64,000 bases of DNA from Theocolax elegans (lineage: Eukaryota; Arthropoda; Insecta; Hymenoptera; Cerocephalidae), in assembly GCA_026168455.1 (NCBI GenBank), contig CM047431.1, forward strand, positions 27,965,569 to 28,029,568. Reading direction: 5' to 3'. Positions 11,176-20,639 of the stretch are shown piece by piece (the first letter of the stretch is position 1; each line of letters begins with the position of its first letter). The notes under the pieces are model-generated. The model saw only the letters and a list, made by a program, of their open reading frames with translations, was not told where the DNA came from and did no database searches. The translations under genes and the position numbers were made by a program.

Positions 11176-12469
11176 GTCTATGAAGCTAGAACATCCATTT
11201 TATAAGCCCACGACAAAACCTACATCAGAATTTGTTGCTAATTTACTGCTAATTTGTTAAACCAAAACTGATTTAGTAGCTCTTGCGGTTTCCGAGAAAC
11301 AGTGGCTATTCCAGCGTGAGTCTAAACCTAGGATAGCCACCATCGTTACTCGGTATTTATAAGGGATGTCAACACAAATATTTTGTTGCTAATTTGTTAA
11401 AAACCGGAAATGATTTTATAGCTCTAATTTAGATAATATTAAAGATTTTAAAGTAGTTGTTGTAACTGACTTATAAAAAATAAAAAATAAATCCTTTAAG
11501 GGAAGACTAAAACCCTACCCCCCTTTTAGTTATCCGACCGCCTTCGTATTTCAAAGTTTTTATAAAAATGGCAAAAGAAATTAACATTTGCTCTGTACAA
11601 ATCGATAAATAATATTGATAACTATGGCGCTCTTCTATTATTTAAATAATTATTAGGTTAATTTAAAATAATTTGTTACTTTCTAAGCTACAGATATTTT
11701 GAGGTTAGGTTTGAGCACATAAATAAGCCTTCGTATTTCAGTTTTTGGAAAAAATATTTACTTAATCGATTTAATGTTGAATGAAAAATGTTCATTAAAT
11801 CGAGATATATGGTGCTCTACTATTCGTTTTTTACCTTAATCGATTTCATAATAGTTATTAATAGAGCAAAATATGTGATTTTTGCTTTAGCCTTCCCTTA
11901 ACTTTTGCTTGTAAGAAATGGAGTATATTAAGCTAGAAAGGTCATTTGGGCAGAATACAAAAAATTATACCATCATTTTTGGCTACATTGTAGCTAATTC
12001 ATTACGGATTCTAAGAATTTTTAGTTGCTGTTGATCTTATTTTAAACCTAGTTATGCTAGCTTAAGTATTAATACTTAAGCTAGCATTATCTTTTATAGC
12101 TGCAGATGCAATGAAGCAAATAAATCGTGTTTCGGCTCCAAATTTTTAGCTCGTAAAGTATTTTAGGGTAGTTCGGTGCCGATTGCGTGATTGCAAAAAA
12201 TAGCCCTCCAACAACTCTTAAAATGTTGAAAATACATGTAAAAAACAATATATCCTTAAATACCTAACACATGATGGTGTAGCTGCTTATGTCTGTGAGA
12301 ATTTTAAGGTTAAAATTTTATCTCACTCTCACTAAGTCTATTCTAACTCGACTGAATATTTAATCTTGAATTTGACTAACAAATCTTTCTCAATCTTTTC
12401 AACTGTTGTTTATCGTCGACTTTAGTAGTTTATTCGACTAATATCTTTGAAACCCTCTCGGCTATCCTC
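11176..12469. other. Non-coding stretch with decayed repeats
   Basis: No supported gene or domain. Two related phrases about Gln/Gly-poor AT-rich DNA with TTTGTTGCTAATTTGTTAAA recur near 11230-11260 and 11380-11400, so a short decayed tandem or dispersed repeat is likely. A perfect palindrome lies at 12054-12087 and is listed separately. Confidence 0.4.
12054..12087. repeat. 34-bp perfect palindrome
   Basis: The half-site ATGCTAGCTTAAGTATT is followed without spacer by its exact reverse complement, centred between 12070 and 12071. It includes NheI-like GCTAGC and AflII-like CTTAAG palindromes nested in each arm. Flanking bases do not pair. It sits in otherwise non-coding DNA. Confidence 0.9.
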
Positions 12470-13905
12470 CCCTGCATGGTCATGTTGTGGTCACGGGTGA
12501 CTTCAATATTGATATGAATGCGACGGTTGGTGCGGCCACATGATGAGATGTAACTTAACAGCTTTGGGCTTCACTCTCGACCCCTCCGAGCCGACTAATT
12601 ATGCATTGACATCACTGGGGACCTCTCCTACTTGACTTGACATTTTCTTGGTTCGCGACCCGTCTCCGGCTCTTAAATACTCTAAGTCATCCAGTCCTTT
12701 TGCGTCCCCGCAAGACTTTATCAGCCTCACGATCGAGCTTGTCAATAATACTACGATGATTAGGAAATACTGGTCGCGAAATCTGGATGGGGTTAACCTT
12801 CAGGAACTCTCTTTTCTCTTTACCTTCATCTTCAGTGACTCTTCTACTTCTACTATCATACATTCTCCTCGTATCTCTCCATCTACTCATTTCATTTGGC
12901 CAGACATCCATTTAACTCACGCTGATTTACATCAATTTTCTTTTCCATCCGCACTCTGTTATTTTGGTTCTCACCAAAAAGTCATATCTCTTCATCCGTT
13001 ACACACCTGACTACCTCAATCGTAGAATCATTTAATCGCTTGGCACCCGCTAGGCTCATGACTTCGAAATCAAATCGGAAACCTTGGGTCTGTGATGTCA
13101 AACTTATTATCAAAGTTAGGAATGCTGCCTATAAAAAGTTTAGGCTAACTGGGTTAACAGCTGATTATAATTGTTTTAAAAGTCTTCGTAATCTCGCTTC
13201 CAATGCTCTTGATGCAAATAAGTCGATATATCTATGTAACAAATTAAGAAATGCACTTACCTTTACCAATCTGGGGAGAGCTCTTGTCAACATGGGCCTG
13301 CAAGCCAGAACTCATTCATCACCTCTCACATACTTCTCCTTTCAAGATCTTATCTTCTACTATGTATCCGTCTCTAATAATTCGCCGTCACTCACTTTAG
13401 ATTACTTCATCGCATAATTATCCTCCCCTACCCAGTCCTCTCCTACTTCCTCCTAATTCCATTTCTTCCAAATATCTGTTAGAAGTTGATGGAATCTTAA
13501 CGAAAATGCTCAAGTTCCTGGAACCCCAGATTTTACCCCATCTGGCCGACCTATTCAATATTCTCCTCTCTCGGGCCTACTTCCCGGATTGCTGGAAAAG
13601 AGCAGTATTGTTTCTCTTGGCAAAGTTACCAGGTTGGAGTCGTTCTCTGGTACCATGCAAATTGCGAAGCTCTGTGAACTTTCTAAAATACTTGAAAGGC
13701 TGATTCACAACCTTTTTTCTTGAAAATAACAATTTGTTCATCGATAGACAAGCAGGGTTTTGCAGAGGCTATAGCACTCAGACAGCGTTCCTAGGAGTGG
13801 TCGATGATATTAGGAGGGCAATTGATGCAAGTAAATTTTGATACTCATCCTGTTTGACTTCTCCAAGGCCTTCGACACTATTTCTCTTGATCTTCTTATT
13901 CGGAA
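12470..13905 (+). pseudogene. Jockey/CR1-type LINE fragment 1
   Basis: An endonuclease-like patch lies near 12480-12510 (VVTGDFNID, in broken frame). A linker follows with two blocks open enough to read. The start of reverse transcriptase is at about 13500-13620 (PHLADLFNILLSRAYFPDCWKRA), then RQAGFCRGYSTQTAFL near 13745-13790 and a FDFSK-like block broken by a shift near 13840-13870. Stops and shifts occur throughout. The QAGF..YSTQTA block and the order of motifs place it with Jockey/CR1-like LINEs. It ends abruptly at about 13905, where a second, different copy begins at an earlier point of the protein. Confidence 0.65.
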
Positions 13906-14960
13906 ACTTTGCGTAATAAGTTGCTCAGACCTAGTCTAAAATTGGATCTTTCATTACCTTCGGTCTCTAGTCGGTCTCCTCACCATATAATAATTCAACA
14001 GGCTACAAATGAAGGTTTCTCTTTTACAGAGATTAATATAAATAATGTTGTCTTGGCGATCTCGCATTTCTCCTCGCAGGCTTGTGGGGCAGACGGCATA
14101 CTGCAAAGTGTTTTAGTCGGGCCCTACATGCTATTGGTAATTTTACTTGTCAAAATATTTAATTCTTCTTTTTTACAAACACTTTCCCTAATCTCTGGCG
14201 GAAGGCTCATATTATCCCTTTGAAAAAGTGCAAAACACCATCATCGGCTTCTGATTTCAGATCAATTGCACTCTTATTTTTCCCTTCTAAGGTTTTAGAG
14301 AAAATTGTTTCCGCAGTCACGCTCGCTTATGGACCCAATGCAAACCGGTTTTAGACCATACCACTCAACAGAAACCGCTTTGCTTAAGTTCACAGAAGAC
14401 ATACGTACAGAAATTGACAGAAAACTTGTTACCATACTCCCGTTGTTCGACTTTAGCAAGCCGTTTGACACAATATCTCTTACTCGTTTACTTGACCGTC
14501 AAAGACGAATGGGGTTCTCTAGGTCTGCCTTATTGTGACTAAATTCTTACTTTCCGACTCGTATACAGGCTGTTGTTTCATCCGGTAATTTCTCTTACTG
14601 AATTACAACTGGGAGTGCCTATACATTAATGACTTACGTGACGTACTTCATCCTGCGGTTGTCCCGCATGTTTTATATGCACATGATCTGCAGGTTTACT
14701 TGCAATTCCCATACTCTGATATGGGTGGGAAGATAGCAGAACTTCGGAGAGTCGCAAATAAAATACATTGACTTGGGTGATGGCGTGTACATCCCGTTTG
14801 TGGAGAGGGTTGTGAGTCTTGGTGTGGTTTTGGATTCGCGACTATCTTGGAAGTCACATGTAGATAATGTCATAAAAAAAGTAAATGAAGTCTTGTATAG
14901 TCTGCATTTTTCTAGCAGGTACACTACCCAGGCTCTCAGAATGCGACTCGCCGAGGCTAT
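13906..14960 (+). pseudogene. Jockey/CR1-type LINE fragment 2
   Basis: This copy restarts upstream of RT: FSSQACGADGILQSVL near 14065-14115, MQTGFRPYHSTETALLKF near 14335-14390, DFSKPFDTISLTRLLD near 14450-14500. After a gap where the YxDD region should lie, it gives VERVVSLGVVLDSRLSWKSHV near 14800-14860. The catalytic block is lost or unreadable near 14610-14690. It runs straight into a TCTG microsatellite at 14957. It is related to, but not the same copy as, the fragment just upstream. Confidence 0.65.
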
Positions 14961-15084
14961 CTATCTATCTGTCTGTCTCTGTCTGTCTGTCTGTATGTCT
15001 GTGTATCTGTCTGTCTGTCTGTCTGTCTGTATATCTGAGTGTCTGTCTGTCTGTCTGTATGTCTGTCTGTCCATCCATCCATAG
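14957..15084 (+). repeat. (TCTG)n microsatellite
   Basis: About 128 bases of imperfect CTGT/CTAT/CCAT tetranucleotides. It joins LINE fragment 2 on its left. Long frames through it in several phases are a product of the repeat, not genes. Confidence 0.95.
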
Positions 15085-15215
15085 ATTTTAAATTTGATTT
15101 TGAATTTTATTTGAACTCGAATTTAGATTTTAAATTTGATTTTGAATTTTATTTGAACTTGAATTTTGATTTAGAATTTGATTTTGTTTCGGAATTTGAT
15201 TTTGATTCACATTTT
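15083..15215 (+). repeat. 42-bp minisatellite, two clear copies plus decayed part
   Basis: A 42-base unit starting AGATTTTAAATTTGATTTTG is present at 15083 and again at 15125 with one or two changes, followed by a shorter decayed GAATTTGATTTTG run. Confidence 0.8.
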
Positions 15216-15294
15216 GCTTGGGATCTTGTATTCCTAATTTGTTACCATTATATTTAAATCGAATTTAAATGTCTTTGTAATTTTTTAAATGATT

Positions 15295-16005
15295 TCAACT
15301 ACCCGGTCGGTCCTGACTCTGAGATTCAATTAGAATTGACTGTTGCTTACGCGATGGGCTTATATGTCCTTCAATTCGCATCTCTTCTACAAGATATACT
15401 TTCTCATTAATATAATCAACCTCTCGGGTCGACACCTTCCTTCGTTGAAAATTATCATTAGCATAATTTGTTTTCCCTGTATCCCCAAACGAATTCTTTT
15501 CTGGCGGTTTTATTACCTGAGTGATATGATTTACGACTTCCTCACTCTGTCTTGCATCGACACTCATAGGGTTAGCGCAAATTCCTTTGCGCGTTCCCGT
15601 TTTCTCGTTCAGTATACTGTTACGTTTTTTTAAGACGTTAATCATCGGGTCTTCATACCTTCCGTTTGTTTCGATCAATAATACCTTTTCTTCTACAAAA
15701 GGAATACAGACGTCTATAACTTTTAACATTCTTTTCGCATAATCAATTTTTGCACCTACTTGACAGAAAAAATAACTTCCCAGTAAACTATCTTCAATTA
15801 TAGACACGTTGTCATTTATTATGTAGAATTCAATTTCAAACTTTGGAAAATGGATGTTAACTTTACCTAAGGTGTAAATGCTTTCTTCCGTGATTCCTTT
15901 TAATTCTAATATTTTATTTTTATCAATATTTCCGTCTTTTGGTATGTTTCGTAATTTTAGTAAATTGGGACCTGCTCCTGAATCAAAAATAAAAATGATT
16001 TTCAA
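15295..16005 (-). pseudogene. Gypsy-like aspartic protease region
   Basis: The frame follows the gag block on the same strand and in the same frame, separated from it by a single TAA at 16036-16038. The active site reads FIFDSGAGPNLL near 15965-15995. About 70 residues later there is an ISIIEDSLLGSYFF-like flap and LLG motif region (DNVSIIEDSLLG near 15785-15815), as expected for retroviral-type proteases. The rest has no domain I know and is rich in charged residues. It stops at 15295 without reaching reverse transcriptase, so pol is truncated. The visible ATG-less start at 16005 is a TTG; initiation there is unlikely and readthrough or mutation of the TAA is the more natural explanation. 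Confidence 0.65.
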
Positions 16006-16035
16006 GTTTGATAATAGGCGACTTATAATTTTTAC

Positions 16036-17221
16036 TTAATGGAACATACCTTTTGATGATGTAGGTTCTTGATTTTCATAGTTCGGACGCCTTGTATACT
16101 CGGTCTCTCGTCTCGCGCCCTGTTGTCGGAGACCATTTTCGTTTTCCGATCGCTTCTTCCGATTTCGATTATTAAATTTCCGTTTTCTATATTTTTCTAG
16201 AATGTGGCCCTCTTTTTTGCAGTATCGGCATATCCTTTCTGTATTTGTATAATTTTGTTTTGGGAAAGTTGCATTTTGACGATGAACATACTGATTTTCT
16301 CGCTGCTTAAATTCATTAGTCCGTTTTTCAGCTGGCCATTGTTGCGGTCTGCGTGTCTCTCGAATGAACTTTTTCTGTATGATTTTTTTTTCTGTAATGA
16401 CTTTAATTGTTTCATTTAACTCTTCTACTTCATAGAATGCAAAATCTATCTCAATTTCTATGGCTTCTGCAGTGGCTTCATCTGATTCACGTACTTGCCC
16501 CATTCATACTTTTATTATTCAATGTAAACCGCGAATAAAAAATTTTAATAAATCATTTTCTAAAGATCGATTGAAATTATTAGCTAACCTTCTTTCTCTT
16601 CGAGCTGCTTCAGTTACTTCTTGGCCGATGGATCTAACCCTGTTTAAAAAAACTACGACACTTTTTTCTCTTTTTTGTTTAACATTAGCTAATTCACCGT
16701 GTAATTAATGTTAAGATTTAGTAGACCCAAAAATACTATCCTAAAAATATGCAAAATCTTCAATGGATTCAAAACTTTTTTTTTGCTGCACTTTTCAATG
16801 CTTCTCCATATAATCTCATTTTAATTAATTTCGCGAGGTCTGGTTCATATTGTTCATGTATTATGTTGCACGTTTCCCTATATCTATCAATAAATTGATT
16901 CAATGAATTATTTACCCCATTATATTTTGGAATTAATTCAAGTGCGTCTTTAATAGAAAGAGGCCTCACTTGTTCTAAGGTTGAGTTTGTTAAATACGAA
17001 TTTAATCTTGGCAATCTCTCCGACACTACATTAATATTATTGCTGTTATTTGGTAAAATTGGTGTGCTTGAAGTAAATCTGATATTATTATACCGTTTAA
17101 CAATTTCAGGTTTCATTTGTTTTTCTAAAGTTTTTGCAATTTTAATTGTTGTATTTTCTGCCGAAAAATAGGTTGTATTATCGTCTGTTAGTTCGGGTTT
17201 AAAACCTAACTCATTTATCAT
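16036..17221 (-). pseudogene. Gag of the 15.3-18.0 kb gypsy-like element, frameshifted
   Basis: Two blocks in different frames cover Gag: 17221-16769 (MINELGFKPEL start, capsid-like LIPKYNGVNNSLNQFIDRYRE) and 16503-16036. The join at about 16504-16768 contains stops, so this copy is broken. The second block has one zinc knuckle of the form C-x2-C-x4-H but with Tyr in place of the last Cys (CRYCKKEGHILEKY, near 16190-16235), so metal binding is probably lost. The tail is basic and Arg/Gln-rich. It lies downstream of an LTR and primer site in the same orientation. Confidence 0.65.
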
Positions 17222-17587
17222 TCTACGTTTGTTCTTGTTTCTAAATTTCCGATGATATAATCGATTATTAATTTTGGATTGACTCTTTTTTCTATAAAAT
17301 CATCTAAGGCCTCAATTAGATACTTATCTTTGCAAAATTCTATTATATTTTTTTATCCACGAATTTCTTTAATAAGTCAATTATTATAGGTATATTTTTA
17401 TCGTGCCTTACTGCTTCATCTGACAAATGTATCCCGCTTCCATACCTATCTTTAAAAAATTTTAACAAACTTGCTAAAGATATGTGCGGAATTTCTTTCT
17501 CTTTATTTCAAGAATTCTCATTTTCATTGGTACCCATGATCTGTGCTAATAAGAAAGACAATTGCTCTAATTCTTCTTTAATTTTTA

Positions 17588-17600
17588 GAACGAGCCCCCA
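17588..17600 (-). promoter_or_regulatory. Primer-binding site, tRNA-Pro type
   Basis: The minus strand reads TGGGGGCTCGTTC, whose first eleven bases equal the tRNA-Pro primer site known from gammaretroviruses. It starts two bases after the LTR end (..GTAACA at 17603) and precedes gag in the right orientation. Confidence 0.65.
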
Positions 17601-17602
17601 CT

Positions 17603-18024
17603 TGTTACGTGCTAGTGTAGACGTAACGTAGAACAATAAAGGAAATGAATTTAATATGAATTGAAATAGAGATTTCCCGTTTTAGTAAGCGTATAGCGTC
17701 AAGAATGGGTGGTAATTTCCTTCGTTATATCAATCTTCGTTATATCTATGTTCCGAAATATATGTGCATGGGTGAGTCTGAGGTAAGGAAAATAATTAAC
17801 CTTAATCGGACGGTGTCTAATGTTTTAATGAGACTGAGCAAATAACTTTTGATTCTTTGGCTTTATTTCGCGTCAAGTTTACAGCTTGTTTTCGAATACA
17901 AGATTTACCTTACTAAAGGCAAGACTAAGGTGCAAAAGCTCCGACTCCCGGCACGACATCCCCATTTATATCAAGAGTTCGGGGTGGAGTTTTGGTTCTT
18001 CTTAACCAGTCAGACTTGATTACA
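17603..18024 (-). repeat. LTR of the 15.3-18.0 kb gypsy-like element
   Basis: On the minus strand the segment starts TGTAATCAAGTC and ends GTAACA, next to the primer site. It contains a TATA box (GATATAAATGGGG, near 17968-17980) and a polyadenylation signal (AATAAAGCC, near 17862-17870) in the proper order for U3-R-U5. No second LTR is seen to the left, so the 3' end of the element is gone. Target duplications therefore cannot be tested. Confidence 0.6.
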
Positions 18025-18132
18025 TCGTTGTATATTACCTACTTAATTTATTTTTTGTCGTGCTTGTTTTAATTAAGTTATTGGCTAGAATTTAAGGCGG
18101 TTCCTGACTTGACGAGAGCATCTTACTCTGGG

Positions 18133-18216
18133 TGTGTATTGCGTGCGCACATGTGTGTGTTTGCGTGCGTGCGTGTGTGTGTGTGTGTGTGTGTGTGTAA
18201 GTGTGGGTGTGTGTAT
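18133..18216 (+). repeat. (GT)n microsatellite
   Basis: A run of TG dinucleotides, purest between about 18171 and 18200, with imperfect GTGCGT edges. Confidence 0.95.
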
Positions 18217-18246
18217 ACGTTGCGTATATGATGACACGACAGTTCT

Positions 18247-18390
18247 CTTATCGATCGATTTTGACAGTCCATCACCAATATCTGTAGGTGGTGTTAAATA
18301 TATTTTGTCTACAATAGATGCTTTTACTACATTCGTTATATTGTATCCTATAAAAAAGGCAAGCACTATTGTAGAAATTAATAAAACTGA
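18247..18390 (+). pseudogene. Retrotransposon integrase core fragment
   Basis: About 48 codons resemble the first part of a gypsy integrase catalytic core: IDFDSPSPISVGGVKYIL, where the first catalytic Asp is expected in the DF.GP block, then IDAFTTFVILYPIKKAST. It begins just right of the GT repeat and ends where the frame drifts into unrelated sequence. It is on the opposite strand to the gag/protease fragment at 15.3-18.0 kb and is probably a separate insertion scar. Confidence 0.7.
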
Positions 18391-19164
18391 AAACTATTTT
18401 CGCTGCTACACTGTTTGCGCGCAGAATAATGGCTAACACGATTTATTTTGAAATCGGTGAGCACAAACTGCCGTCTAGTCACAATAGCGATTCGTGACGC
18501 GATATTCAGGAACCCGATTATTTTAAATATAGTTAATATGAATAATTATTTCTATTCGTAGGATCACGTTGTTCTATAAAAAGGCGCCCAATGCCGCGAC
18601 GAGTACTTCACGTAGTCTGCAACGGCACTCGTACTTAACACAGTCCTGTTTGTCACTAAGGCAGACACACACACACAAACGAACAAATACGAGATAATAT
18701 ACAGCGGCTTTCCAGATTTTGGTACATGACTTTGCTTCTGAATGACCGTTTACAAGGTCTCGTGCACCCAAAGCTAGGTCACTGTGCTCTCGGCTACCTC
18801 AAAGATTGTACCTGGACGATACAAAGTAATTGGCTTCGATCGGCTGATTATGACACACTAACTGGGTAATTACTTAGTTTAGGAAAAAGGTATAGGAGAG
18901 GTAATACTTATACACTCATGTACTCTTGTATCCTTTTCGAAAAATTACGCACGTACTTGTACACTCAACGTAAAATAAACAAGCGTCGTTGGTTGTCCTT
19001 GATATACCAAAGGTTCCGACTACTTATAGTAATATAATTAAAGTATTACATTTGTCGTGTATGATTGGTGTGCCAAGATATTGTCACACAATACACTTCA
19101 AGTAAATAAATAGTATTAACTATTAATATTTATTAACTTTGTTAAGCTATTCAATTTTTTACAG
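18391..19164. other. Unassigned; possibly intron with an LTR remnant
   Basis: No supported gene. A TATA-like CTATAAAAAGGCGCCC at 18575-18590 followed by GC-richer DNA looks like an LTR or promoter remnant. The end (19115-19164) is AT-rich and finishes with a pyrimidine tract and ACAG, the acceptor of the exon that follows. Confidence 0.3.
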
Positions 19165-19416
19165 AATTTAAATTTTGTCACGCAATATGTCAACAAGGGC
19201 GTAACCTATGGTCACGTTGTTATTGAAATGGATTCCAACCCAATTAAAACGGCATTAAATGTTTGCAAGCATCTTATTGCTAAAAGTGTGTACGCAATTA
19301 TTGTGTCTCATCCACAAACTGGAGAATTATCACCAGCCGCTGTGTCTTACACAAGTGGATTTTATCATATACCAGTAATTGGCATATCATCAAGAGATTC
19401 TTCATTTTCGGATAAG
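19165..19416 (+). CDS. Nmdar1: NMDA receptor subunit 1 exon (amino-terminal domain)
   Basis: These 84 codons are open and in phase 0 at both ends. The left edge follows TCAATTTTTTACAG and the right edge is AAG followed by GTGAGT, both consensus splice sites. The protein has [34 protein letters not shown] and [16 protein letters not shown], shortened here to those blocks, which I recognise as the extracellular amino-terminal (LIVBP-like) domain of insect NMDA-type ionotropic glutamate receptor subunit 1. In that family the next exon also starts after SDK. Some residues near the start ([15 protein letters not shown]) are less usual for the family. I find no neighbouring exon within the window, so the introns must be long and full of elements, or this is an isolated duplicated exon. 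It is the only clearly host-type exon in the 64 kb. Confidence 0.85.
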
Positions 19417-20639
19417 GTGAGTATCAATGTATTATTTTAAATAAATAAAAGGTGTTTTAGAAATTGAAGCATTTGATATAGGTAAGATTATACATATTTT
19501 TCCAAGACATATGAATTTTGTGATGAGGCCATATCACTTGGCGTAACCTAAAAATAAAAATGCATGTATATTAATCAGTCAATATTTAATATTAATTGTT
19601 AACATCATTTGAATATACTTATCTGTGTTGATCCGGAGATGACAAGAAAATTCATAGTGGTGTTGGAGTTGGTACATCAACGTATCCAGGGGTCCCTCGA
19701 AGTCGGCTACTCCTTGGCACGCTGCATCTGGAAAAAGAAAACTATATTAATATTTCATTATTTTAAGTGATCTATTGGTCAGTAGGGAAAGGCACTAGGT
19801 AGGAAGTAAAGAGAAGATTGAAGGAAAAAAATAAGAGTTTGAATGTAAGGAGGTATTATAATTATGAACAAGTCAGGTTATTCAATTTATGAAATAACAG
19901 GGAGATATTAAAATAATTATAGTTCGGGAGGCAGCGTCATATTTTGTGCTCACATCTCTACAATGTTAATATTTATTATAGTTAATTTTCATATATAGCT
20001 AATCATGAAAGCGAAGTTCTACCGAGCTTTTAGCGCTGGGTTGATTAATAACAATTTATCAATTATGTTAATAAACAATGTATGAATGCCTTATATCTAC
20101 AAGGCTGAAAGTTTTTTTTAAAATATAAAGTATCTTATAAAACAACAAAAAAATACAGTCTACCACTTATTTAACGCTGGTAAAGCCTTGGTAGACGCTG
20201 TGGAATGTACGCACTGATATGCTACTCGGCGCTTTGAATTATTGTGCACAGAGATTTTAAAATTTATTTTGCAAAGCTACTTTCTGTCGTACAAAAAGTT
20301 AAAGATAATATATAAGATAATACTTTGAATAGGAGCTAGCGAAAATGTTCGTAATACAAAATATTCGAAAAAAAATCGTAATATTACATTTTAAGTATAG
20401 GTGATTTATTATTATACTATATTAGGCGATGAGTACCTCTAAATTAAATAATTTTTTCTTTATTATATTTCACTTGTTAAAATTATATATTGAGAACTAC
20501 AATTACATTAAATTATTCGTTATTATGTTTAGTTTATAGTAAAATAAGCAGTTATCTGTGTTTGATATATAAACGTTTAAAAATTAATTTATATATTCAA
20601 CATTTTTTAAAACACATTAATTAACATTTTTTAAATTTG
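19417..20639. other. Non-coding, intron-like stretch
   Basis: AT-rich sequence with no supported gene, LTR or domain. A weak CT/GA patch near 19700 has nothing recognisable. Confidence 0.4.

Noticed and set aside
14940..15091. Ser/Val/Cys/Leu-rich reading frames
   Set aside because: They are translations of the TCTG microsatellite in several frames.
18085..18366. His/Thr-rich and Val/Cys-rich frames over the GT repeat
   Set aside because: Produced by the dinucleotide repeat; only the integrase-like part from 18247 has support.
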